Part shown: positions 9,546 to 20,641 of the stretch, piece after piece
Layout of the letters: every line of letters begins with the position of its first letter
Position numbering within the stretch: position 1 is the stretch's first letter
Assembly: GCF_024323335.1 (NCBI RefSeq)
Contig: NC_066585.1
Coordinates: forward strand, 81,505,359-81,569,358
Origin: Lathyrus oleraceus
Taxonomy: Eukaryota; Streptophyta; Magnoliopsida; Fabales; Fabaceae
DNA length: 64,000 bases
Direction: 5' to 3'
The notes under the pieces: model-generated
Told to the model about the DNA's origin: nothing
Database searches by the model: none
What the model saw: only the letters and a program-made list of their open reading frames with translations
Position numbers and translations under genes: made by a program

Positions 9546-12500
9546 ATCAAACAAAGAGATGAGTGGCCAATGAAATGGTCTTACAACTCACTTCCATATC
9601 ATAGGAGCAATAGCCAATGAATGGTCTTACAATTGTCCTCAATGGGCAAACAACAATGATAATGTCACACAGACAAATGAGATGATCATGCACTAATGGG
9701 CAATAAATGATAATGAGTGCACAAAGCATGCAAGCAAACATGTGTATATGAAGCAATCAAGCAATCAATGAGAATCAAACAGCACACTCTATAACCATAC
9801 AAGGAGGCTCATACAAGAGGTTAGGCATTGAAGCCAACTGGAATAGGGTCACAGGTGCTCTTAACCTTGCCATTGAGGGGCTAAGGTGAAGCAGATGAAA
9901 GGATATGAGGGGTGTGCCTCATTGCTCTTATCCCTGATCAGGGAGAGCATTTAAATATCAGAAGGTGTGGGAGTTCAGAAAGTAGGAACTCTCTCCGCAT
10001 ATTATTGACTCGATTGATCTTGGGTTTTGATCTCAATGCTACAACCATGTAATGGGAGCAAGGAGAAGACTCACAGAATAGTAGGGGATAGGTTGCTTAT
10101 CCCTTTGATCTACCAATTGCCTTATTTGAAGGACTTTTCCTGCTTGGGACAAAATTAAACACACACAAGCATTGCCTCTTAAGGAGGACTTCAGACAGTT
10201 TGCCCGGCCAAATAACAGGCCGGGTCTCCAGACTACATGAAGAAAGAGGGATTATACCTCAAAAGCAAATTGCTAAATAGCAAAGCAAAGCAAGTTCAAA
10301 GAACTTAAGCAACTAATGGTACCTAAAATGGTCAAACAAATCAGTACACAGTTCAACAGTTTAAAGCAAAAGTGAGAATAGAATTAGCAGTCAACATGAT
10401 CAGATGAGTGTGCAAAGCACAAGACTCAAGTCATTTGAGTCAAGCCACCTACAAAACAAAGGTTAGCTCATGATAAACAATCAAGCTTAATCAACTTGCA
10501 AAAAAGTTTCTTTGAAGCATTTGTAGCTCAACCTGAAACAATGAACTCAAACATAAGCCAGGAGACCCCTAGGACAAGCCTAGGGTCAAAAACAAATGAG
10601 AAAGTCAAAACAGCAAATGAAAGTCAACCAAAATCAAGTTCAAACATTTAAGAAGCAAGCACAATTGGTCCCACATTCATATCATTCATCATCATGATTT
10701 CATAAGCAAAGAAAGGCAAAGCATGGCAAATTGGTGCACATAGAAGTCAACAGAAATACTTGGCTCAAAAGTCAACTCAAACATTTTCAAAAATCACCAA
10801 ATAATTCATGATCAATCCTAACACCTAGCATGGTAAGCATGTAAAATTTCATCACAATTGGCCAAGTGGAAGGCAGTCAATGAAAATCATGAAGTCAAAG
10901 CAAATTTGAATATGCTCAATGAAGTCAACAGCAAGACTTAGCTCAAAACCAAACATAGTCAATTCCAAAAATTATCAAATAATTCAGGGTCAATCACAAT
11001 CCATAACATAGCATGCATATAAAATTTCAGCTCAATTGGATCATGGGAAGATGGTCAATTAAAATCAGGAAGTCAAAACAATTTCAAGTATGCACAAAGA
11101 AGTCAAACCAACATGTATCAACTTCAAAAAATCATAACTAAATGAAAACAGATGAGAAATGAATGGGATCAACACCAATGCAAAGCTTAAGGTGTCTAGT
11201 ATGCACATGTAAAATTTCATGATCATCCAATAAGGTATGAGAATTTCACAAATGAAATGGCAAGATGTGTCACACAAAGTCAACATTTGACTAGGCAGGG
11301 AAGAAAAATTTCAAACAAATAGGAAATGGCATAATTAATTCCAGGAAAACTCACAAGTCAACTAGACATATAAGAGAAGGATCATGAAAAATTTCACATT
11401 AATTGAAGGCCAGGAAGCATGTAAACAAAAATCATGAAATTGCATATCATTGGTGTGACACACATTGTTACACCCTACTTCAAAAATTCATATCTCAACA
11501 ACCACATATGATAAATTCAAGAACTCTACATCAAAACAAACATGAATGAGTGTAGATTAACCACAAAAAATTTCAGGGTCATTGGATACAACCTCATCAT
11601 TTCACAATGGTTTTGGCAAAAGGTGTAAAATATGTATACATGTCAAGAAACCTAATACCATTTAAAATCCAGCCAACCAAAAATTCAGCAAAAATCATGA
11701 TAAAATAATAGACATTCATGTGAAAATGATGGAAAAAATTTCATGATTTTTGGAGTTGAAATGAATGAGAAATGATTTTTAGAAGATGTTGTATCAATTG
11801 AGACAAAAGGAGCAAAATAACATGGAATGGTAAGTCAACATGGTTGACCGGTGGCACTCTTGTAATTACCTCCCTCATTAATCTAAACGCTGCGCTTCAG
11901 CCAAAGAAACCAAATAATCTGATTGGTCAGTAAGGAATGGAACAGTACTCATGCAGGGCAAACAAACAAACAGCCAATCGTGTTCATGTTTTCTGGGTTC
12001 AAATGCAATTAGGGTTTGGCCATGAACAATGCAACTTCATCATCATAAAACGAAATTCAAGCAGCAATACACAAACAACATGGCAGTGATACTCATGCAA
12101 CAACAGATAGCAACAAACCAAACATAATTTCATGCGAATTTTCTGGGCAGGTTTAAGGGTTTAAGCTACAGTGTTTAGGGTTTTTGAAAGCAACAGTATT
12201 CATCATCATCAACAGCAAGCTCGATTCCAGATCTTTTCCAGAAACACAAATGGAACATATACTCATGGTCAGCAAGCAACATAGAACAAGAAAGTAACAT
12301 TCATTTTCACTAAATCATTGCAAACAAAACAAATCGAGCAAAGGTATGTTTGGTCACAAAATTTGAAATCCAGATTTATCAGGCATAACACAACCATTTT
12401 AAGTGAGACAAGTTGCAATGGAATCAGCATCAACAGACCTATCCTAAGCATCTCATAGTTTTGGAAATAGAGGAGCTCGAAAACTTACTTGGATTTGAAG

Positions 12501-13500
12501 AAAAGTGTGAAGCAGTGGTTGTTTTGGAGATGCAAGCTCAAACAGATCCTCCTTATGGTGTGGAATGATGGATACTTGAGGTAGGTTAGCTCAGCAAGGC
12601 TGGAAATCTTTCAAATCTCGATTTGCCATTGTCGTGACTTCTTGTAGCAGCAGCATGAAATGATTGTTACAGCAAGGAAACAGGGCTCCAAAACAGCTCA
12701 AGATTGTTGGTAGATGATGAAAATGCAAAGGGTTCCTCGTGTGCTTTGGAGATTTTGGCCAGAAAATGCAATATGTGAAAAATGCAATTTTAGAGAGAAT
12801 GAGAGTTTTTGATCCGTTAGGGGCTGCAGCTAGGTTTAGAATGACAGAAAATATCTTTAAATACTTCTGTTTATTGTTGGTTAATGATGTGCTAAACTTG
12901 TTTAACTCAAATGGAACCATTTACACATTTTGCTAATTTGAACCAATGCACATGGAGGGTGTGAGGTCTGGCCGAGTTTGGGCCTTGAGCAAGTTTCAAA
13001 TATCCTTCCAAACAATTCCCAAATGGCCAAATGTGTTAAAAATTGCTAAATTAAAAAGTCAACTTTTTGCACCACTTGAAATTCAAATAAGACAAGTCCA
13101 AAAATGGCATTTTGCATGGTGAGGTTTTGGTGAATGATGAATGCATTTTTGGAAAGAGGGGAACAAATGGAGCTTGTAGGAAAAAACCCCACTAAAATTG
13201 GCCTTGTGGTTCATGAGATATGGCCTTTTGAAGTTCAAGAAATTGTGAAAATGAATTGATCATATCTTGCCAACCATACATGGGATTTGAGAGTTCTTGG
13301 ACTTTTTGGAAATGGGAGAACAAGATCTTCAACTTTCATGTTGGGAAAAAATTCATTTGGAGCTTGTATCATGATGCAAGTTTAAGATCAAGAAGTTTCC
13401 ATTTTTGGCAAATTTGAATTACAGGTCAACTTTCTATTTCTGGAAATTTTCTGTTTGACTTTATTTTCTTCACTGTGGATGCTTGACATGATATATGAAT

Positions 13501-13508
13501 CTTATATA
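13501..13508 (-). promoter_or_regulatory. Predicted LTR TATA box (A 3' LTR)
   Basis: TATATAAG in sense, 500 bp from the LTR start. The 5' LTR copy, which would drive the element, is at 45603-45610. The homologous TATATAAG in E (51934-51941) is 496 bp from its LTR start, so the position is conserved. Confidence 0.6.
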
Positions 13509-14008
13509 GGCATGAATGAGCTCCTTCAAATCAATTCCATCCATCAAATCATTGATTAAATCCACAGTTAACCAAGTTTGACTTTCTAGGGTTTTGCCTG
13601 ACTGAACCACTTCTGATGAATTCCAAACCCTAATTCCTTGAGAACTTGATTCCAAATGATGTCCCAAGTTATATGAACTCTTGATTGTTGATCATGGTGC
13701 CCAGATTCTGCAAGAATGGCCACCAGGCACTGTAATGACTGATTTTGACTGATTTTGACCTAATTGACTGATGATTGCTTCAACTGCAAGCAACAAGGTT
13801 AGACTGACAATATTTTTGTACTTTTTGGTTAATAAACATATGAAAGGCAAAGATATACAAATGCAAGGCATGCTTGGTGATCAAGAATCAACCCACAAGG
13901 CAATCTACCCACTAGGAGGGAAGCTAAGGCATGCAATGATCCTTGAGGCTATGATATGATGTGATATGGGCCATGAGGGATCTTAGGGCCCAAAATTGGG
14001 GTCTTACA

Positions 14009-14022
14009 GATGCCCCTATTTA
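14009..14022 (-). other. Polypurine tract of A
   Basis: In sense TTAAATAGGGGCATC lies next to the LTR start TGTAAG. Element B has a near-identical AAATAGGGGCAGC at the same place. It primes plus-strand DNA synthesis. Confidence 0.8.
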
Positions 14023-14562
14023 AGGTCATTCTAGCCGGAGAAGTGAAGTTTAGAAATCTTCATCTCGACGCGGTAGAATGGGCTTAAATAACAATAATGA
14101 GACAAATTTTGGTCCCTAAGAGACCTCATGATGCAGATGTATGTATGCGAAAGACACAAATTCTGTGAGGAATATGATTCACACAGAAGAAAAGACGATC
14201 CATCGGAGTAATACACTCACCAGGAACAGAGACTCTAACAAGACTCTAGTTGGGGATAAACAAAACTGACACAGCGTGAACAAGACACGACTCTGATTAG
14301 GGAAAACAAAAATCAGACTGGAGGCCTCACTGGGGAGTGAAGGACTCACACTGGGGAAAAGAAAATTCCAAAGGAGAATAAATCCATTGGAAAGACACAA
14401 GCTGACTCCTGGGGAGAAGCAACAGAAAACTTCACTGAGGAAGCACCAAAGAAATGAGATGTTACCGGTATAAGGGTAACAAACTCAGGAAAATCTGACT
14501 CCACAGGGGGACCGAGGTCATAATAGGGAGCAGAAAGGAGGGAACACCAAGGATACCGGGTT
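14023..14562 (-). other. Distal part of A 3' UTR, left of B
   Basis: No gene. It contains more ACTGGGGA-like motifs (for example 14329-14336 and 14350-14357), the same family of PBS-complementary units as at 540-1000 and 34600-36900. It resumes at 33421 beyond element B. Confidence 0.75.
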
Positions 14563-14567
14563 GTAGG
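14563..14567. repeat. Target site duplication of B, left
   Basis: GTAGG directly before TGTCACACC. The matching copy is at 33416-33420. Confidence 0.93.
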
Positions 14568-15875
14568 TGTCACACCCCGATTTTGACCCTGATATTCATA
14601 TCATTATTTCATTCATTATTTGCTCCTCATGATTTTGTTCCTATACTATGGTACTCTTTTTTTTATGAGCATCAAGTGGCCTCCTTTTCCGTTATGGGTG
14701 CACCATGTTCACAAGGAGATTCAGGGAGGTCTCCCCTACTATGATGAACATTGTTTGATTCGAGGAGATTCCAGTGGTTTACCATGTTCTAAGGGAGAGT
14801 CATTATCATGTGAGTTTTTCTCAAGAGGGACCGAGCCTGGTTATCGGCGGAATCAAGCTAGTGGCCGAAGTTTTGTTATCATCTCCTAATTTGATTTGCT
14901 CTGGGCCTCCATTTTGACATGCACAAGGTGGAAAGCAAGAGACATCTTCATGGGAACAAATCTATGCTGCCACATATAACAGCCGGTGGTAATTCATTTC
15001 CAGCTCACCAATATGCTACATTTTCAGATCAGAGTAACACATACTCATGTTCCTTATAGGCCAATTCTATTTTGTTATTGGGAGAAATGATACTTGATAG
15101 AGCATTTAGAAAGGAGAGAAAATGGTTCAGGAGGGCGGATAACATTGACTTCATGAAAATCTCCCATAAACATGTTTTCCGTCTTAAGATAAATAAGGAA
15201 ACTTACACTAGAAATTATGAGGCCTCACTATCAACATTCAAGATCGACACCAAGATTTTGACATGCTTAACTTTCAGCTATACAGTCAATTGCAAAAGCA
15301 ACAATTCATTCCAAAAAAAAAGAGTTTAACAATACATTAATATCATTACAGAAGGTTCCACAAAAGCCTATTATGCAGTGTTGAGCAATAAATTTATTAC
15401 AACAGAAAGCTGTGATGAAAAGATGAAATAGAGACTTGAACCAACTTCTCTGCAGCACAGATGGAGAACCTTCGTCATGGACGGCAAGGGCTAAAATTGC
15501 TCTGGATTCGGCAGGAGTTTGATTAAAGCTGGAAATCCATCAGTCCCTGCCGCTGTTATTGCTCCAAGTTGAAACCCATGATTGGTTGGAGGATCCTGTC
15601 ATCACTTGAATAGACGGCGAAGTCTCGGGGATTAAGAGAGAACGAATTAAAGTCCTTTGCACTTTTGGGAAGATGATTGTTGTTAAAACTCCCAGTATTT
15701 ATCATGAAGATGCCAAAGTACCGCTGTGCGAAATGGATGCCACAATTCAGACACGCAACCACCCTCTACCAAAGCCCGAAGCAACACGGAAACCTGCATT
15801 TTCACAACAGAAGCAAAAAAATCAACGGCAGGTCGTGACATCTAAACCAATGCATCATCATAGCTACTAACATAC

Positions 15876-16735
15876 CTGCTGTTTCCTAGTACAGCTTTGG
15901 CAACACTATCAGTGAGCATCTCTCGAGCCCTTTGAGGCTTTACAACATCCTTGTTCAGGTATACTAGCTTTGGAAGAAGACCACACACTGCTTTGCGCAG
16001 TTGCTCATCACCGATGTTGCTTTGAATTGGATTTCCAAGCAGATTCAGGGCCTGAAGTGAGTTGTAGTTTGCTACAAGCTGGCCTAATGCTTTTGTTGTT
16101 GTTATCTTGTTAAAGCTCAAGTCCAGAACTGTTAGCTTCAATAATCTGTGCAACCCCTCAACATCACTTATCTTGTTTCCCGCAAGATATAGCTCTTTGA
16201 CCGGTGTACAATTTGATAACCCTGATAAACAGTCATTAATTTTTAGAAAGTGCTTCTGTGAAGACTAAGATTCGAGAAATAAAAAAACACCAGTGATCAT
16301 CAGCCCGCATAGAAACTAACCTTGTCCAATTCTTGAGATGCGATTATAACTTAGGTCAAGTACACGCAATCGGGTTAATTCTCTGAGGCCCTCAATGGTG
16401 CTGATCTTGTTTCTTGACAAATTTAGTGTGTGAAGACTCTTTGGGAGAAATCCAGGTGTGATATGAACTGCAAATCAATGAAGAAGAAACCAGTCAAAGG
16501 AGCTTGTATTGTTTCTAATTTGAAATCATATTGAAGGGATGGCTTTTATACCAACACCATATATATGAGCTGCAGATGAGGCTGAATTCAGAGATTGGAC
16601 CACGCTATTGGCGTACAAAAAATCCTTTGAAGAATCGGCATCTTGATGTCAGGCCAACTGAGTCGTGCTTCTTGCAATTGATCTATCAGCATCTGGAGAA
16701 GGTGGCAGAACAATGGTTCCAATACTGTCAACAGA
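15876..16735 (-). pseudogene. Captured host LRR gene fragment (5' LTR copy)
   Basis: Antisense to B. Three blocks read as exons. 16735-16545 is degraded, with a stop (IGTIVLPPSPDADRS...). 16467-16321 encodes NLSRNKISTIEGLRELTRL and LRVLDLSYNRISRIGQ. 16221-15876 encodes KELYLAGNKISDVEGLHRLL, LTVLDLSFNKITTTKALGQL and, at its end, KPQRAREMLTDSVAKAVLG. The 16320-16222 gap has a GT donor and an AG acceptor that rejoin the frame, and a donor follows 15876. The protein resembles the plant SDS22-like LRR family that Arabidopsis annotation calls outer-arm dynein light chain 1-like. That identification is from memory of the family. Confidence 0.85.
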
Positions 16736-17322
16736 AAAAAAAGATATATCAAAGACCCCTAAAGTACCTAAGCAAAGTCAAATGAAAATCGACACCCAGA
16801 ATCCCTGTCATAGCTCTGATGTCGTCGTTACACTTGCAGCAACAATCCAATGACTGCCAGTGCATCTGTTAACCATAAGAAGTTTTTTTGAATCAAAATA
16901 CTAAACAGGGTGGAACGCCAACCTTAGGGGGGAAACCTTGAAAAAACGATGGAGCAAATCATGTGACAAATTCCGGAGTTGAAGCCCAAACAAATGTTCA
17001 CACCAATGCGGCAGTGTTCTCATGCATAGCCAAACCAGTTCCTATTGTCACGTCTGTTATATCTTTATCTCCTGCAAGTATCAACAATAACAGTTACGGA
17101 TTGATACAATCCCGTTCCAATAATCCATAAGCGTCACGTTCCGTTTGTTTCAAGTGTGTCAAAAAAAATTTACAGTAGTGACTTGCCTGTTACTCACGGT
17201 AAAGGTTGAGGAGCCTAAGAGAGGGACCACCTGCTGAAAGAGGACAAAAATTCCCTAACATCCTCCGTACGAAGGCTCCACTACGCAGCAGAAAACGCAG
17301 CAGAGGAAAGAGAGGGGTCCTG

Positions 17323-17330
17323 TATAAAAA
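17323..17330 (+). promoter_or_regulatory. Predicted TATA box of B LTR
   Basis: TATAAAAA, about 85 bp before an ATG, with telo-box motifs AAACCCTA at 17347-17354 and 17396-17403 downstream. Telo-boxes in leaders are typical of plant housekeeping genes. The copy in the 3' LTR is at 30117-30124. Confidence 0.55.
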
Positions 17331-17346
17331 GCCGTTACTATTCACA

Positions 17347-17866
17347 AAACCCTAAGTTTTGGGGGGCGGCCATTGTTCAAAAAAAAGAGAAGAAAAAACC
17401 CTAAAGAAATGGAGACGGAGGCGAGTCTAAAGAACCTGGAGGCGGAGTTATTTGGAGAGAACCCTAGAGCTTCATCTGGACGCCGTTTGAACAACAACTG
17501 ATTCCGAGGGAAAAGCAGGCGAGCGAGCATATCAGAGTGGAATCGGCTGACGAAAGAGCGAAAGATCCAAGCGTCACCAGTCCAACCGTCGTTGATCTCC
17601 TTGTAACCGGTTTCGTCGCATGCGTTTGGTTGCACTGTTGTTGTTCACGTTTGGACTTCCCCAAGTTGGAAAGGTTAGTTTCTTTTCGTCTTTGATATTG
17701 GTTTGGGTTTTCGTTTAGGGAAGAAACGTTGGTTTATTTTATTGCTCACTGTTGATTCCTCTTCAAATACCATTCCCTGTATTTATTTTCCATTTTCAAA
17801 CATTTAAAGCCTTTTGTTAAAGGTTCGGTTGCCGTACCGTTGATTTTTGTGGCTTTTCTTTACAGC
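17347..17866 (+). pseudogene. Possible captured host leader, first exon and intron
   Basis: After the TATA box come a telo-box leader and an ATG at 17409 that opens METEASLKNLEAELFGENPR and stops at 17499-17501. A second frame continues in coding-like fashion (PFEQQLIPREKQASEHIRVE) to about 17676, where GGAAAG is followed by GTTAGT. A pyrimidine-rich TTTCTTTACAG at about 17856-17866 could be the acceptor. I do not recognise the protein. It could be a frameshifted host first exon or simply LTR leader. The 3' LTR copy is at about 30141-30660. Confidence 0.4.
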
Positions 17867-18115
17867 AGCCTTTCATTAATGTTGCCAGCTAGTGCTAGCA
17901 TTAGGCACCCTTCGTTGTCCGCACCCATAAATCCAGGCGGCTAGGGATGCCCTTCGGACTCCCTCGTTGGCTTCCACATGAACACATCTGTGAAGTAGAT
18001 TTTTGTGACTCGAGTCCGTTTTGGCCCAAAGTCTTGTTTGGGCTTTTGGCTTTGATCCATTTCCTGCGGCCCATGTGAGAGCCCTTTTGTATTTCATTTG
18101 GCTGTGGCTTAACAG

Positions 18116-18194
18116 CTTGTGGCTCTTGGCCGGGTGGGTGTGAAGCCTGTTTGCTCCTTCCCTTGTTGCGGGTTCGATACCCGCGCGTGGCAAG
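18116..18194 (+). other. tRNA-like (SINE-like) fragment in B LTR
   Basis: Contains an A-box-like TGGCTCTTGGCCGGGTGG and, about 50 nt on, a perfect T-arm: GCGGG (18168-18172), TTCGATA, CCCGC (18180-18184). CTTG and CAAG flank the unit. A second GGGTTCGACCC lies at about 18249-18259. No acceptor stem of full length is visible, so it is not a functional tRNA gene. The 3' LTR copy is at about 30910-30988. Confidence 0.35.
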
Positions 18195-19507
18195 TTGGTT
18201 TTAATTTATTTTTCATTTCTTTATTTGCTGGCTTATCACTAGGTCTTGGGTTCGACCCTAGCGTAACTCATTTACTATTTTTATTTTCTCCTTTTATACT
18301 TTATTCTCATTTTTCCGATATTGTTGAACATCAATTTTAATCTATGGACTCAATAATTCCCATGTTGTAGTTCCATGATTATTTTATTGATATATTGATA
18401 GTATTTCGCCGCGTTTCGATTAATCGCATATGACATTTTAATCATTGTCAACATGCGCAAACCGGCTTTGAGCACATTATTTAGGTTTTATGTGTCCCTC
18501 GATTTCCATCCGTGCAAACCCCGATTTATCTTTTTTTTTCGATTTAATTTTTTAAGTTTGTTGTAAATACAACTTGTTGTGTCGTTATTTTCTTCACACA
18601 GCTTACTCTTGGGCTTTCTTACAATGAGCCGGTTTCTTTGCACTTACACTCATACATTGTTTAATGCTTTATTATTTCATTCTTTGATTATTTGATTCGA
18701 TTATATACTTGCTTAAATATCTTATTGTTGATTAACTGTTGCCTACTTGTATGGTGTATGAGGCATATATTTATATTATTTGATTACCATGTCAACCCCC
18801 ATTCATAACAAATGTACCCCTCTCCCATGAGATGTATAATATTCTTTCATTCTTTATTCATCTGTTAATACAAGAAATAAAATGAACATTCGATAACCAT
18901 TTCAAAACAAGATCAAAACCTCGATCCAACGTCGAGTAATCATTTTTCAAAACCTAACAGAACCAGCACGTATTCATCCACCCTTTTGTAAGTCGATTGC
19001 TTTATGCATCGCCATCAACCTTGTAAGTCGATTGCTTCATGCATCGCCATCTACCTTTATCCCTAACACTTCTCCTTGCTCCATTCGTCGATTCTTGTTC
19101 CGATTAGATAGCACCCATTAGATAGAACCCTTTGCATGATAACATAGGTAGGATTCCCATATTCTTTTGTATGATAACATAGGTAGAATTCCCATATTCT
19201 TTGCATGCTAACATTAGGTAGATGTTCCCATTTGTAAATCCTAACACTTAAGTACACATTGCATGACAACTTTAGGGCAGAGCTTCCCCATTTCTTTTAG
19301 ACCTTTCCGAGCGTCTCCGATCTTGTGGCATGTAGTCCGTTCTATTGCAAAGAGGTAACTGCCTAAGACTCGATTCAGCGAGCTGCGACACCTACTGCTA
19401 GGATGTGAACACATTGCCCACTCTCCTTTGACACAACTGGTGTCCTCCTTTTGTAAAGTCCATATTCAGATGGCAACCCCTAGTTAGGGGAACTACGTTG
19501 CCCTGAT

Positions 19508-20278
19508 CCTCATACCAGATGAGGTACGTAGGCAGGAGATCGTGCGAGATCTCTCCGGGCACACCTTTCTTTTTTCTTTTTGTGTGTGCTTGACAGTTAT
19601 AGGCTCGAGTTCCCGACTCCCTATTAACTTGTTTGGTTGTTGTGTGCTTGGAAGCTGATGTAAGTCCATCAAGTGGCATTCGGGTTCCAGTGTGGTTTTG
19701 TTGGGTTCGGATGCTGATGTAAGTCCAGTGATTGGCAGTCGGGCTCCACGTTTGCCCCTTTGTGTTTGTTGGGTTCGGATGCTGATGTAAGTCCAGTGAT
19801 TGGCAGTCGGGCTCCACGTTTGCCCTTTTGTGTGTGTTTTGGTTCGGATGCTGATGTAAGTCCAGTGATTGGCAGTCGGGCTCCATGTTTGCCACCTTTT
19901 TGTGTGTAGGTGTCTTGTTTTGTTTGGCGCGCGTGAGCCGAACTACGACAACTCTGATTCTCATGTTCAGATGAGATACGTAGGCACAAGATGCGATGTC
20001 TTGCCGAGTTTGACTAACGACTAACAACTAATCTTTGTTTGCTTTCGCCCTCGTTGCGATCTTTTCTCTCGCCCTCGTTGCGATCGAGACTTTCCCTTTC
20101 TCTTGCCCTCGTTGCAATCGAGACCCTTCTTCCCGTAGTTAGCTGAACTACGTTTTTGCTCTGATTCTCATTCCCGATGAGATACGTAGGCATAAGACGC
20201 GATGTCTTAGCGAGCACACTTATCCTTAACCCTTAGGTACCCGAGCTACGAAGACTCTGATTCTCATTTCAGATGAGA
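19508..20278 (+). other. Four R/U5 hairpin modules in B 5' LTR
   Basis: Stems at 19508-19513/19519-19524 (CCTCAT/ATGAGG), 19959-19964/19971-19976, 20166-20171/20177-20182 and 20262-20267/20273-20278 (all TCTCAT/ATGAGA), with 5-6-nt loops. Each follows CTGAT or TGAT and is followed by TACGTAGGCA or a close variant. The first stem shows a compensatory U-A to C-G change. Copies lie in the 3' LTR and relatives in the C and A LTRs. Confidence 0.7.
19657..19895 (+). repeat. About 65-bp tandem repeat in B LTR
   Basis: Three close copies plus one diverged copy of a unit with GCTGATGTAAGTCCAGTGAT, TGGCAGTCGGGCTCCACG and a GT-rich spacer. The apparent 106- and 209-residue minus-strand frames across it are repeat artefacts. 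The 3' LTR copy is at about 32451-32689. Confidence 0.85.
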
Positions 20279-20550
20279 TACGTATGCAATGGATGCGATA
20301 TCTGTGCGAGTCATTTTTCTCTTGACCCTTTTAGTAAATAGTACATTAGATATAACACACACCCTTTAGACAAGAACAACAAGAGTGGATCCCGTAGAGT
20401 ACTACGGATGCGTAGGGGTGCTAATACCTTCCCTTCGCATAATCGACTCCCGAACCCAAGATTTGGTTGCGAGACCTTGTCTTTTCCTTTCCTTTCTCCA
20501 GGTTTACTTCGAGCGTTTCCTTTCCCTCCTTTGGGATAAATAACGCACGG

Positions 20551-20560
20551 TGGCGACTCT
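20551..20560 (+). other. PBS-like 10-mer in U5 of B
   Basis: TGGCGACTCT is identical to the first ten bases of the PBS and begins 73 nt upstream of it. The C equivalent (48196-48205) begins 70 nt upstream of its PBS. Confidence 0.8.
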
Positions 20561-20623
20561 TCTGTCATTTCTTTCTCGCCGGTTGTTTTTTCGCACCCAC
20601 CGTATTTTTCGGGTTGCGACAGC

Positions 20624-20641
20624 TGGCGACTCTGCTGGGGA
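20624..20641 (+). other. Primer binding site of B
   Basis: TGGCGACTCTGCTGGGGA, two bases after the LTR end. This sequence is the tRNA-Arg-type PBS of Ogre elements and is shared exactly with A. Confidence 0.9.

Larger units (their letters stand above)
8005..14008 (-). repeat. Element A 3' LTR (6004 bp)
   Basis: Starts TGTAGCGG and ends GTCTTACA in plus orientation, so it has TG...CA ends. It matches 40107-46110 along its whole length. U3 is about 500 bp, judged from the TATA box at 13501-13508; the rest is an unusually long R/U5. No ORF in it is supported: the 60-114-residue frames have no family resemblance and several simply follow the repeat at 9000-9545. Confidence 0.95.
14568..20621 (+). 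repeat. Element B 5' LTR (6054 bp)
   Basis: TGTCACACCCC...GGTTGCGACA. U3 extends to the TATA box at 17323 and contains the antisense host LRR fragment. R/U5 contains a putative exon and intron, a tRNA-like piece, a 65-bp tandem repeat and four hairpin modules. The last 80 bp resemble the C LTR end. The ORF at 14620-14889 has no recognisable domain and I do not call it a gene. About 14890-15870 and 16740-17320 hold no recognisable coding sequence and may be flanks of the captured gene. Confidence 0.95.

Noticed and set aside
9229..9573. 114-residue plus-strand ORF (copy at 41331-41675)
   Set aside because: It follows the LTR tandem repeat and is antisense to element A; no family resemblance.
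14620..14889. 89-residue ORF in B U3, repeated at 27412-27681
   Set aside because: Open in both LTRs only because they are near-identical copies; no domain or coding signal seen.
17876..18193. ORF beginning MPRAGIEPATREG
   Set aside because: This type of peptide is a common artefact of translating tRNA-like T-arm sequence; here it lies over the tRNA-like fragment.
19398..20027. 209-residue minus-strand ORF (and copy at 32192-32821)
   Set aside because: It covers the 65-bp tandem repeat of the B LTR; the protein is only a translated repeat.
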